Source: CBDAQD01 sp965275905 (GTDB lineage: Bacteria > Pseudomonadota > Alphaproteobacteria > Rhizobiales > JAJFHC01). From it: 64,000 nucleotides of DNA. Below are positions 18,665-27,341 of this stretch, piece by piece. Location of the stretch: positions 1-64,000 of the forward strand of contig CBDHYJ010000066.1 of the NCBI GenBank assembly GCA_965275905.1. Reading direction: 5' to 3'. A program made the translations under genes and the position numbers. Below the pieces are notes generated by a model. The model was not told the origin of the DNA. It saw only the letters and a program-made list of their open reading frames with translations, and ran no database searches. The first letter of the stretch is position 1; every line of letters starts with the position of its first letter.

Positions 18665-20734
18665 ATGGTCGAAGAGCGGAGAGCGCCGGTTGGACGGCGC
18701 AGCAGAACATGGTTTTTGTCGGCGGTGAGCGGGATCGCGCTCGCCGCGTTTGTTGCGGCGGCTGTTCCTGCCGATGCCCAGGAGATAGTCGTCGGCTCCG
18801 GCCAGACGTCGGGCCAGATCGAGCTTGATGACGGCGAGACGCTGATTGTCGAGCAGGGCGGCAGAGTAGAGGATTTTTCCGACCCCGCTGTGATCCAGGC
18901 GGACGACAACCGGACCTTCACCATCATAAATCGAGGCACAATCGTTTCGACCGGTAACAATGCCATCGACGTAAATACTTCTACGCTCGATCTGACCAAC
19001 AGCGGCACGATCTCGGGCGACACAAATGGCGTCTTTGCAGAGACTCTCACCAGCCTCGTGAACAGCGGCTCGATCTCGGCCGGCGAAATCGGTATTTATG
19101 TATTCGAGGTAAGCAGCCTCGTGAACACCGGTTGGATCTCGGGTACTAATGTGGCTATCTCCACTGACGGATCCATCGAAAGCATCGTGAACACCGGCAA
19201 GATCGTAAGTAGCGGTGACGGCATTTCTGTCGGGGGCTCGGTAACCAGCCTCGTGAACAGCGGCACAATCCGGGGCGGCACGAACACTAACGCTGCCGGT
19301 ATTGGCATCGGTTCCGGCACTGTGATCAACGCGGGGTCGGGCCTGATCGAGGGTGGGACGGGTATCTCGATTCTCCGCCCAGGCACCGGCACCGGTTCCG
19401 TGACCAACGCGGGCCGGATCCGCAGCACGTCCGGGCCGGCCGGCAATGCGATTGTATACGAAAACGAAAATCCCGGCGCTGACAGCCTGACGGTTCTGGG
19501 GGGCTCCACCATCGAGGGCTCCATCCTCTGGGACGGCGACGACGACACGTTCGCCGCCGGTCCGGGCCGGTCCTCCGCGCTGACCTTGACGGACAGTGAC
19601 TCAGCTGCCGGCGCGGAGCCGACCGAATTCACCATCGACACGGGCGGCCTGCCGTTTGCGGTCGAGAGAACGGCGGCGGGTGCCGCGGGCACGGCGACGA
19701 CAAAAGTCGTGGTGATCGATCCGTCGTCCTTCGGGGTCTCGGACACGGTCCTCGCCGACATCACGGGCGGGATCTCAGGGGTTCTGACCAACCAGGGCGA
19801 TGCGGCCCGCGACGTGAACGGGGGCGGTGTTGCGATGGCGTCGGCCAACGGCACCTCCATGACGATCGCGCCCGCGGGCGGTGTCGGGCCGGTCCTGCGC
19901 GCCTGGGCGGAAGTGTTCGGCGGCTGGCGCGGCGAGGAGAGCGACGGCAACCAATTGGCTTCAGATCATGTCTTCGGCGGCGCGGTGGCGGGCATCGAGA
20001 CCGATACGGCGATGGACGGCATGCGGGCAGGCTTCTTCATCGGCGGCTCGGGCAGCAAGGTGGACGTGGAGTTCGGCAGCCAGGACACGGAGATCGGCTC
20101 GGTCTTCGGCGGGGTCTACGCGGCCCATCAGGCCGGTGACGTGGCTATCGATGCGGCGCTTACGGTCGGTCTCAGCAACTACGACCAGCAGCGTTTCATG
20201 AACGACAACACGGTGGCGGGCGGCGTCGACACGGCGCGCGCCGACTATTACGGCTTCTTCGTCAGCCCGGAGGTCACGGTCTCCTCGTCGCTCGCGGTGA
20301 CGGAGGAGATCGCGGTCAGGCCGTCGCTGACGCTCAGATATGCAGGTCTCTTCCTCGACAGCTATACGGAGAAGGGCTCCAACGCCAACCTGAAGGTGCA
20401 AGATAGAGACGTGCACGTGATCTCCGCACGGGGACAGGTGGCGGTTCCGGTTCACATGAACACGGACGCATACGGCACGCTCACCACGGAGATCCGCGTC
20501 GGGGCCGACGGCCGGGCGACGGTGAGCGAAGACAACGTGCGCGCCACGCTTCTGGGCCAGAACCTGAACTTCACCGCCGGCGGGGACGACGAGGTCCTGA
20601 CCGGGTTCGCGGGCGCTGCCTTCGCTTACGCGATGACCACCGGCACGCGGCTCTACGGCAATATCGAGACCGGCTACGGCACGGACAAGGCCGCCCACGT
20701 CACCGGCCGCGCCGGCGTCAAGATGCCGTTCTGA
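18665..20734 (+). CDS. Autotransporter paralogue 4
   Basis: A 689-residue paralogue with signal peptide 1 to about 38. The variable part has five beta-helix turns (LTNSGTI, LVNSGSI, LVNTGWI, IVNTGKI, LVNSGTI). The 280-residue barrel region runs from 410 to the terminal Phe and differs from paralogue 3 at few positions. ATG at 18665 aligns with paralogue 3. The gene closes the array; the next gene is on the other strand. Confidence 0.88.
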   Translation: MVEERRAPVGRRSRTWFLSAVSGIALAAFVAAAVPADAQEIVVGSGQTSGQIELDDGETLIVEQGGRVEDFSDPAVIQADDNRTFTIINRGTIVSTGNNAIDVNTSTLDLTNSGTISGDTNGVFAETLTSLVNSGSISAGEIGIYVFEVSSLVNTGWISGTNVAISTDGSIESIVNTGKIVSSGDGISVGGSVTSLVNSGTIRGGTNTNAAGIGIGSGTVINAGSGLIEGGTGISILRPGTGTGSVTNAGRIRSTSGPAGNAIVYENENPGADSLTVLGGSTIEGSILWDGDDDTFAAGPGRSSALTLTDSDSAAGAEPTEFTIDTGGLPFAVERTAAGAAGTATTKVVVIDPSSFGVSDTVLADITGGISGVLTNQGDAARDVNGGGVAMASANGTSMTIAPAGGVGPVLRAWAEVFGGWRGEESDGNQLASDHVFGGAVAGIETDTAMDGMRAGFFIGGSGSKVDVEFGSQDTEIGSVFGGVYAAHQAGDVAIDAALTVGLSNYDQQRFMNDNTVAGGVDTARADYYGFFVSPEVTVSSSLAVTEEIAVRPSLTLRYAGLFLDSYTEKGSNANLKVQDRDVHVISARGQVAVPVHMNTDAYGTLTTEIRVGADGRATVSEDNVRATLLGQNLNFTAGGDDEVLTGFAGAAFAYAMTTGTRLYGNIETGYGTDKAAHVTGRAGVKMPF

Positions 20735-21096
20735 GGCTGTTTCCCGGAAGCCCGTCAGGGCTGTCCGGGACCGTTCCATGCTCATGCCGGTGTTCGGTAC
20801 GGCCCCGGATCTCGCTCTCACTCGTCCGGGGCATATAAGTCCGTTTCCCGGGCTGAGCCTGTACCCGCGAAGGCGGGTAACCCGGGACCCATTTATCGGT
20901 TCTTCAGACCGCAGCAAATGCCAATGGGCCCTGGATCAAGTCCAGGGAACGCAAGGGGTGTTTCCCGGACGCGATGCGGCATGAAATGCCGCTTCGCAGA
21001 TCCGGGACCGTTCCAGACAGAAGCCTGAGTTCCATAAGGCCCCGGTCTGCCCTTTGAGCAACCGGGGAACGCGGACATCTCGACCGGTGCAGTGGC
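20735..21096. other. Intergenic region after the autotransporter array
   Basis: Contains degenerate relatives of the hairpin seen after units 1 and 2 (GGACCGTTCC near 20769 and again near 21006; GGTACGGCCCCGG near 20796). There are also several REP-like arms such as CCGCGAAGGCGGG near 20866. It separates the convergent autotransporter 4 and transketolase genes. No gene seen. Confidence 0.5.
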
Positions 21097-22104
21097 CTAC
21101 CGCTTCAGCGCGTCCCGCACGGTCTTCGCCACGCCTTCGCCGTCGAGGCCGTAATGGGCGTAGAGATGCGTCGGGGGCCCGAGGATGGAGTATTCGTCCG
21201 GCATGCCAATTTTCACCAGCTGCACGCCCTTACCCCGCTCGGCCAGCACTTCCGCGACCGCGGATCCGAACCCGCCGGTCACGTTGTGCTCTTCCGCGGT
21301 GAAAATGACCGCGTGGTCGTTCGCGGCCTTGAGCACCGCCGCCTCGTCGAGTGGACGGATCGAATAGGCGTCGACCACGCGCAGGCCGACGCCTTCGCTT
21401 TTCAGAATGTCGTGGGCGTCGAGCGCCGCCTTCACCAGGTTGCCGATCGCGAACACGGTCGCATCGTCGCCCTCGCGCAGCATGTGCGAGCCGCCGGCCC
21501 GCCACTCGGGCGGGCTGTCGTAGACCGGCGCTTCGCGGCCGCGCCCGCAGCGGAAATAGACCGGTCCGTCATGGTCCATCATGGTGGGCAGGGCGGCACG
21601 GATCGCGTTGCCGTCGCACGGGGCCATGAGGGTCAAATTGGCGATGGTCCGGAGCGCGCCGATGTCCTCGTTGCAGTGGTGAGAGGTGCCGTAGAACCCC
21701 ATGGCGATGCCGGAATGGGTGCCGACCATGCGGACATTCAGGTTCGGATAGCAGATGTCGTTACGGATGTTTTCCACGCCCATGAGCGCCAGGAAGAACG
21801 AGTAGTTCGAGATGACCGGCGTGAAGCCCGTCGTCGCCAGGCCCGCGGCCGCCCCGATCATGTTGCGCTCGGCGATGCCGAAGTTGAAATAGCGCTCCGG
21901 ATACTTGCGGCCGAAATTGATCACCTGGGTCGGGCGCCCGAGATCGGCGGTCAGCACCACTATGTCGTCGCGGCCGGTGTCGGCCATCTCCAGCAGGGCC
22001 TGGCCGGTGGTGAGCTGTTTCGACAGCGCGAGCGAGCCGACCATGTCCCAGGACGTGTCGTCGAAGCCCTCGCGGACGGTGGTCTCTTCCGGATAGTCCG
22101 TCAT
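21097..22104 (-). CDS. Transketolase-like C-terminal subunit
   Basis: A 335-residue protein covering the pyrimidine-binding and C-terminal domains of a split transketolase. FNFGIAERNMIG carries the conserved Glu that activates thiamine diphosphate, and PCDGNAIRAALPTMM and VVDAYSIRPLD are typical of this half. Its start overlaps the stop of the N-terminal subunit by four bases (ATGA), so the two are translated together. Split transketolases move two-carbon units between sugars or sugar phosphates, often in accessory catabolic routes. The SDR at 24215 is a likely partner. Confidence 0.92.
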   Translation of the reverse strand: MTDYPEETTVREGFDDTSWDMVGSLALSKQLTTGQALLEMADTGRDDIVVLTADLGRPTQVINFGRKYPERYFNFGIAERNMIGAAAGLATTGFTPVISNYSFFLALMGVENIRNDICYPNLNVRMVGTHSGIAMGFYGTSHHCNEDIGALRTIANLTLMAPCDGNAIRAALPTMMDHDGPVYFRCGRGREAPVYDSPPEWRAGGSHMLREGDDATVFAIGNLVKAALDAHDILKSEGVGLRVVDAYSIRPLDEAAVLKAANDHAVIFTAEEHNVTGGFGSAVAEVLAERGKGVQLVKIGMPDEYSILGPPTHLYAHYGLDGEGVAKTVRDALKR

Positions 22105-22961
22105 TGGTCGAGCCCCCGTTCGATCTCCGCGTAGGCGCGGTCCCGGTCATTGGGGCCGAGAAAGCCGAGATGCCACTGCCAGGTGCCCTCCATGAAACTG
22201 ACGCCCTTGCCGGCGATGGTGCGGGCAAGCACCACGCAGGGCGCCTCGCGCGGCGCATTGAGCGCCCGGTTGAGGGCATCGAAGGTCTTGTCGAGGTCGT
22301 GGCCGTCGTCGAGTTCGATAACCTCCCAGCCGAACGACCGCCACTTGGCCTCGAGCGGCTCGGTCTGCATGGTCTCCTGCGTGAAGCCGTCGGAGCCCGC
22401 CGCGTTGATATCGACGATGCCGACGAGGTTCGAGAGCTTCCAGTGGGCCGCCGCGATCGCCGCTTCCCAGACCTGGCCCTCGGCCTGCTCGCCGTCACCC
22501 ATCATGCAGACCACGCGGCCGGGCGACGCCTTCAGCCTCAGGCCGAGCGCCATGCCGACGGAGACCGAAAGATTGTGGCCGATGGAGCCGGACGAGAAGT
22601 CCGCGCCCTTCACCTTGCGCATGTCAGGGTGATCGCCGAGCGGGCTGCCGAGCCGGGTGTACGTGTCGAGGTTGCTCTCCGGGAAGAACCCCCGGTCGGC
22701 AAGCACGGGGTAAAGCCCGATGGCCGCGTGCCCCTTGCCCATGGTGAAGCGGTCGCGGTCCTCCCAGTCCGGGTTGTCCGGATGAACGTGGAGCAACTGG
22801 TAGTAGAGCACGACCAGCAGTTCGGCGATGGAGAAGGCGGAGCCGTAGTGGCCGGACCCGCAGATGTCGGTCAGGCGCACCACCTCGCGGCGGATCATCT
22901 TGGCCTTGTCCCGCAAGAGGTCGATATCGACATTGCGGACCGGGCGGGCATATGAGGTCAT
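22101..22961 (-). CDS. Transketolase-like N-terminal subunit
   Basis: A 286-residue thiamine-diphosphate-binding (PP) half of a split transketolase. It has the diphosphate motif GDGEQAEGQVWEAA followed by IVDIN, and the early GSGHYGSAFS segment matches the usual G-x-G-H. A GGAG ribosome site sits six bases before the ATG at 22961. The gene is upstream of and coupled to the C-terminal subunit. The natural substrate cannot be deduced. Confidence 0.92.
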   Translation of the reverse strand: MTSYARPVRNVDIDLLRDKAKMIRREVVRLTDICGSGHYGSAFSIAELLVVLYYQLLHVHPDNPDWEDRDRFTMGKGHAAIGLYPVLADRGFFPESNLDTYTRLGSPLGDHPDMRKVKGADFSSGSIGHNLSVSVGMALGLRLKASPGRVVCMMGDGEQAEGQVWEAAIAAAHWKLSNLVGIVDINAAGSDGFTQETMQTEPLEAKWRSFGWEVIELDDGHDLDKTFDALNRALNAPREAPCVVLARTIAGKGVSFMEGTWQWHLGFLGPNDRDRAYAEIERGLDQ

Positions 22962-23012
22962 GAAGAGCTCCGTTTTCGAGAGGCGTCGGCAAGTGCCTAG
23001 CGTGCGAACCGA

Positions 23013-23372
23013 TCACCGGACGAATGTCAGTCCCTGGAACAGCAGGATTATGCTGATGGCGAACGGCAGCCCGCAGGCAAAACCGCGCGTGAACCATTGG
23101 ACGGTTCGGTCAGAATGCCGAATGAGGAACATCGTCGCGACGCAGACCACAAGCACAAGGGCAAATCGGCCTATCGTTGCCAGATCGGAAGAGGGGATAC
23201 TGTCCTCTGCGACCCCGCCTGCGTGAAACGGCCAGATAAGGGCGCCCCAGTTCAGCAGCAGGGCGAGTGTTGTGCCGCCGCTGTAGAATCTTCGCTCCAG
23301 AGCGCCGCCGCTCCAGACAGGGAACCGGGCGTCAGTTCCAAAATTGTCGGGATCTTCTTTCACAACGCTCAT
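23013..23372 (-). CDS. Small membrane protein of unknown function
   Basis: A 119-residue protein with about three membrane segments (TLALLLNWGALIWPF, FALVLVVCVATMFLI, ACGLPFAISIILLFQGL) and a short soluble N-terminus. The ATG at 23372 (MSVVKEDPDNF) is preferred over an upstream in-frame start because GGCAAGG precedes it. It sits between the SDR and the split transketolase genes on the same strand, with about 50 and 90 bp gaps, so it may belong to that operon. No family is recognised. Confidence 0.55.
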   Translation of the reverse strand: MSVVKEDPDNFGTDARFPVWSGGALERRFYSGGTTLALLLNWGALIWPFHAGGVAEDSIPSSDLATIGRFALVLVVCVATMFLIRHSDRTVQWFTRGFACGLPFAISIILLFQGLTFVR

Positions 23373-23465
23373 TCTAAGCCTTGCCGGATCTGATTTCCAC
23401 AAACGGCACAATGGACGCAGGCTTGCAAACCCGCAGGGCAGCAGACGCTCGTGAGCCCGCGTCCC

Positions 23466-24215
23466 CTAGTGGATCAGCATGCCGCCGTTGACGTCAATGA
23501 CGGCACCGGTGATGTAGCCGGAGAGATCGCTCGCCAGGAACAGGCAGGCATTGGCGACGTCGTCGGCCTCGCCGAGGCGGTTGAGCGGTATGCCCTTCTT
23601 GATCTCTTCGCGCAGGTCGTCCGTCAGCTTGCCTTCGGTGATGTCCGTGTCGATCAGGCCGGGCGTAACGGAATTGACCCGCACGTTGTCGGGCCCGAGT
23701 TCGCGCGCCATCGCCTTCGACAGGCCGAGCACGCCGCCCTTGGCCGCGCTGTAGTGCGGGCCGCCGAAGATGCCGCCGCCGCGCTGGGCCGAGACGGAGG
23801 ACATGCAGATGATGGAACCGGACTGCTGCTCGCGCATGTGCGGCACCAGGGCCTGGGACATGTTGAGCGTGCCGCGCAGGCTGACATCTGTCACGGCATC
23901 GTAGTTGTCCTGCGTGATATCCATGAACTTGAGCGGCTGCGTGATCCCGGCGATATTGGCCAGCACGTCGACACGTCCGAAGTGGCCGAGAATCTTTTCG
24001 GCGGCCGCCTGGCACGCGTCGCGGTCGACGACGTTGCAGGCGACACCGATGTGATCGGGACCAATCCCTGAAGCTGCGGCCGCGCTCGCGGTCTCGTCGA
24101 GATCGAGAATGGCGATCTTGGCGCCCTGGCCGGCAAAAGCCCGGGCGGTGGCGCGCCCGATTCCGCGCGGCGAGGCGCCTCCGGTGATCACACAGATGCG
24201 GTCTTCAAGCAGCAT
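23466..24215 (-). CDS. SDR family oxidoreductase
   Basis: A 249-residue NAD(P)-dependent SDR. The cofactor loop is TGGASPRGIG, slightly longer than usual, with NIAG (87-90) and the catalytic Ser near 139-142, Y155 and K159 (YSAAK). Asp39 after the second strand (ILDLD) suggests NAD. GGGGAG precedes the start. It leads a minus-strand group with the membrane protein and the split transketolase, and it is divergent from the IlvD/Edd dehydratase gene. It is likely to oxidise a polyol or sugar acid. Confidence 0.9.
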   Translation of the reverse strand: MLLEDRICVITGGASPRGIGRATARAFAGQGAKIAILDLDETASAAAASGIGPDHIGVACNVVDRDACQAAAEKILGHFGRVDVLANIAGITQPLKFMDITQDNYDAVTDVSLRGTLNMSQALVPHMREQQSGSIICMSSVSAQRGGGIFGGPHYSAAKGGVLGLSKAMARELGPDNVRVNSVTPGLIDTDITEGKLTDDLREEIKKGIPLNRLGEADDVANACLFLASDLSGYITGAVIDVNGGMLIH

Positions 24216-24342
24216 GGCGAATTTCTCCCCTTGTTATGGCGCTGTGCCCGCGCCTTTCCTGCACTATACGGTTGACGGCGCGGCGTTTGCGGTTGATTAC
24301 TGGGTCAGCCCGGCGCCGATTTCGCGTCAGAAGGCTCAAAAA

Positions 24343-24356
24343 TTAAATCGATTAGA
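24343..24356. promoter_or_regulatory. Candidate LacI-like operator (copy 1)
   Basis: TTAAATCGATTAGA, a near-palindrome centred on CG as in LacI-family operators, lies 19-32 bases upstream of the dehydratase start. A 13-of-14 match lies before the D-2-hydroxyacid dehydrogenase at 31844-31857. No LacI gene is in the window. Confidence 0.5.
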
Positions 24357-24374
24357 TTGCCGGGAGGCAAGCCC

Positions 24375-26159
24375 GTGAGTTCCGAAAAGAAAAAGGCGTC
24401 GGACCTGCGCAGCCGCATGTGGTTCGACAACCCGCTCAACCCCAGCATGACGGCGCTTTACCTTGAGCGCTACCTGAATTACGGCCTGACCCGCGACGAA
24501 CTGCAGTCCGGCAAGCCAATCATCGGCATTGCCCAGACCGGCAGCGACCTGTCGCCCTGCAACCGGATCCACGTCGATCTGGCCAAGCGGGTAAGGGACG
24601 GCATTCATGCCGCCGGGGGTCTCGCCATCGAGTTTCCCGTTCATCCGATCCAGGAATCGGGCAAGCGCCCGACCGCGGCTCTTGACCGCAATCTCGCCTA
24701 TCTCGGCCTGGTCGAGGTGCTGCACGGCTATCCGATCGACGGCGTCGTGCTTACGACCGGCTGCGACAAGACCACGCCCGCCTGCCTGATGGCGGCGGCG
24801 ACCGTCGATATCCCCGCGATCGCGCTCAACGGCGGGCCGATGCTGAACGGCAATTACAAGGGCGAGCGCACCGGCTCCGGCACCATCGTCTGGAAGGCGC
24901 GCGAGATGATGGCCGCGGGCGAGATTGACTATGACGGCTTCATCGAAATCGTTACGTCGTCGACGCCGAGCGCCGGCCACTGCAACACCATGGGGACGGC
25001 AACGTCGACCAATTCTCTGGCCGAAGCGCTCGGCATGATGCTGCCGGGCAGCGCCGCGATTCCGGCGCCCTACCGCGAGCGCGGCCAGATCTCCTACGAA
25101 ACCGGCCGGCGCATCGTCGACATGGTCTGGGAGGATCTCAAGCCGTCCGACATCATGACTCGCAAGGCGTTCGAGAATGCCATAGCCGTCAACAGCGCAA
25201 TCGGCGGGTCGACCAACTGTCCGATCCATCTCAACGCCATCGCGCGCCATGTCGGTGTCGACCTCAAGGTCGAGGACTGGCAGACCCACGGTCATGAACT
25301 GCCGCTGCTGGTCAACCTGCAGCCCGCCGGAGATTATCTCGGCGAGGATTATTTCCGCGCCGGCGGGGTGCCCGCCGTGATCAACGAGCTGATCAAGGCC
25401 GGCAAGATCCACGAGGACGCGCTCACCGTGAACGGCCGGACCATCGGCGAGAATTGCGGCGGGTGCGAGATCGAGAACACAGACGTCATCAAGCCCTACG
25501 GCGAACCGATGATGGAGAATGCCGGCTTCATGGTGCTCAAGGGCAACCTGTTCGACGCCGCCCTGCTCAAGACCTCGGTGATCTCCGAAGACTTCCGCAG
25601 CCGTTTCCTTTCGAAGCCGGGCGACGAGAATGCGTTCGAGGGCCGTGCCATCGTGTTCGAGGGCCCGGAGGACTACCACGACCGCATCAACGACGCGGAG
25701 CTCGCCATCGATGCGGAGTGCATTCTGGTGATGCGCGGCGCGGGTCCGGTCGGGTATCCGGGCTCGGCGGAGGTGGTCAACATGCTGCCGCCGGACGCCC
25801 TGGTGAAGCAGGGCGTGACCGAACTGCCCTGCGTCGGGGACGGCCGCCAGAGCGGTACCTCCGGCAGCCCCTCGATCCTCAATGCCTCGCCTGAAGCCGC
25901 CACCGGCGGCGGCCTGGCCTATCTCGAGACCGGCGACCGGATCCGCATCGACCTCAACAACGGCACCGCCGACATTCTCATTTCCGATGAGGAACTGGCG
26001 AAACGCCGCGGCGAGAAGAACTATACCTATCCGGAACATCACACGCCCTGGCAGGAGATCTACCGGTCCATGGTCGGGGAGCTTTCGGAGGGCGGCGTGC
26101 TCGAGCCCGCGGTGAAATATCAGCGTGTCTCGCAATTCAAGCCGAGGGACTCCCACTAG
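24375..26159 (+). CDS. IlvD/Edd family dehydratase (pentonate-dehydratase type)
   Basis: A 594-residue Fe-S dehydratase of the IlvD/Edd family. It would remove water from a sugar acid (arabonate or xylonate type) to give a 2-keto-3-deoxy acid. Cluster ligands are C62 (LSPCNR), C130 (TGCDKTTPA) and the Cys of SAGHCNTMGTA near 203. APYRER and the GTSGSPSIL stretch are typical of the sugar-acid clade rather than true IlvD. The GTG at 24375 is chosen because GGGAGG lies eight bases upstream. The stop codon TAG takes its last two bases from the first two bases of the foldback element. The neighbouring SDR and FAH-type hydrolase suit a non-phosphorylating pathway. Confidence 0.88.
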   Translation: MSSEKKKASDLRSRMWFDNPLNPSMTALYLERYLNYGLTRDELQSGKPIIGIAQTGSDLSPCNRIHVDLAKRVRDGIHAAGGLAIEFPVHPIQESGKRPTAALDRNLAYLGLVEVLHGYPIDGVVLTTGCDKTTPACLMAAATVDIPAIALNGGPMLNGNYKGERTGSGTIVWKAREMMAAGEIDYDGFIEIVTSSTPSAGHCNTMGTATSTNSLAEALGMMLPGSAAIPAPYRERGQISYETGRRIVDMVWEDLKPSDIMTRKAFENAIAVNSAIGGSTNCPIHLNAIARHVGVDLKVEDWQTHGHELPLLVNLQPAGDYLGEDYFRAGGVPAVINELIKAGKIHEDALTVNGRTIGENCGGCEIENTDVIKPYGEPMMENAGFMVLKGNLFDAALLKTSVISEDFRSRFLSKPGDENAFEGRAIVFEGPEDYHDRINDAELAIDAECILVMRGAGPVGYPGSAEVVNMLPPDALVKQGVTELPCVGDGRQSGTSGSPSILNASPEAATGGGLAYLETGDRIRIDLNNGTADILISDEELAKRRGEKNYTYPEHHTPWQEIYRSMVGELSEGGVLEPAVKYQRVSQFKPRDSH

Positions 26160-26426
26160 AGTGAATTTGGGCCAGATTGAATCGTTATGCCGGATTGCAT
26201 TTTTGTCAGGATCGAGGGTTTTGGCGAAGGCCATACCGGGGGTACGGGCGAGACAAAACCCGATGGAAATGGCAAAAAGGCATCCGGCCCGAAGGGTTGA
26301 ATGAAATCGACCATCCACGGCGTCAGGTCTTTCGACCGTAGCCCCGCTATGCTCTTCAAGACCTTCCTGGTGGACTGGTGCGATTTCATCCAACAGAACT
26401 GCTTCAATCTGGCCCAAATTCACTCT
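26158..26426. mobile_element. 269-bp foldback/MITE-like element, copy 1
   Basis: The ends form a perfect 24-bp terminal inverted repeat beginning AGAGTGAATTTGGGCCAGAT. The interior is rich in nested palindromes (for example GGGTTTTG with CAAAACCC), and in reverse orientation it is about 90% identical to the element at 47911-48179. Both copies are exactly 269 bp. No transposase is present. Reading frames cross it in both copies but show no recognised domain. No clear target-site duplication is visible. Confidence 0.8.
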
Positions 26427-26542
26427 CGCGGACATTGGGAATTCCGGAGTGCGGAAGAAACAGACTTCAGGCGTGGCGCCGCGCCGGTTTGCGCGGTAAA
26501 GCTACCGCCCGCGCGGCAGAAGAAATAACAGGGGATCGTTGA

Positions 26543-27283
26543 ATGGCGGACAGACTTAAGGGCAAGACCGTGCTGGTCACGGCAGCCGGGCAGGGCATGG
26601 GCCGGGCAGGCGCCATCGCAATGGCGCGGGAAGGCGCCATCGTGACGGCTACGGATGTCGACGCTTCGAAGCTCGAAGGGCTGGAAGAGGAAGGTGTCGC
26701 GGCAACCCGCACCTTCGATGTCACCGACGCGGCGGCGACGGCGGAGATCATTGCCGACCTCGGCACGCTCGACGTTCTTTTCAACTGCGCCGGCTACGTC
26801 CATCACGGCACCATCCTCGACTGCGAGGAGGATGCCTGGGACTTCTCCTTCGATCTCAACGTGAAATCCATGTACCGCCTGATGAAGGCCGTCATTCCCG
26901 GCATGGTCGCGGCCGGCGGCGGCTCCATCATCAACATGGCGTCGGTGGCGTCGTCCATCCGCGCCGCGCCAAACAGGTTCGTCTACGGCGCCACGAAAGC
27001 GGCCATCATCGGCATGACCAAGGCGGTGGCCGCCGATTTCGCCGACAGGAACATCCGCTGCAACGCCATCTGCCCGGGCACGGTCGACACGCCGTCGCTC
27101 GGCGAGCGCATCGCGGCGTTCGACGACCCGGAAGCCGCGCGCAAGGCCTTCGTCGCGCGACAGCCGATGGGACGGATCGCCGGTGCGGAAGAGGTCGCTC
27201 CCCTGATCGTCTATCTCGCGAGCGACGAAAGCGCGTTCACGACGGGCGCCTGCGAAGTCATCGACGGAGGCTGGTCGGTCTGA
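26543..27283 (+). CDS. SDR similar to 2-keto-3-deoxy-L-fuconate dehydrogenase / DHRS6
   Basis: A 246-residue SDR with TAAGQGMG cofactor loop, Asp after strand 2 (ATDVD, NAD-type), NCAG (81-84), a catalytic Ser near 134, Y148 and K152. SIRAAPNRFVYGATKAAIIG is characteristic of the branch containing bacterial 2-keto-3-deoxy-L-fuconate dehydrogenase and animal DHRS6 (BDH2). AGGGGATC precedes the ATG. Downstream of a sugar-acid dehydratase and upstream of an FAH-type hydrolase, it would oxidise the 2-keto-3-deoxy acid to a 2,4-diketo acid. That function is inferred. Confidence 0.85.
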   Translation: MADRLKGKTVLVTAAGQGMGRAGAIAMAREGAIVTATDVDASKLEGLEEEGVAATRTFDVTDAAATAEIIADLGTLDVLFNCAGYVHHGTILDCEEDAWDFSFDLNVKSMYRLMKAVIPGMVAAGGGSIINMASVASSIRAAPNRFVYGATKAAIIGMTKAVAADFADRNIRCNAICPGTVDTPSLGERIAAFDDPEAARKAFVARQPMGRIAGAEEVAPLIVYLASDESAFTTGACEVIDGGWSV

Positions 27284-27341
27284 CGCGGGCAGCCGAACGA
27301 CATCACATCGAACAACCCCATTCATCACGGAGACCTTTATC

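Noticed and set aside
26158..26426. Transposase fragment inside the foldback element
   Set aside because: Two frames are open in both copies, but neither resembles a known transposase. The pattern of paired changes in the ends suggests structure and not coding.
24336..26435. A 699-codon open frame on the minus strand
   Set aside because: It lies opposite the IlvD/Edd dehydratase and shows no domain. Long antisense frames are usual in GC-rich coding DNA. Its upstream end runs into the foldback element.
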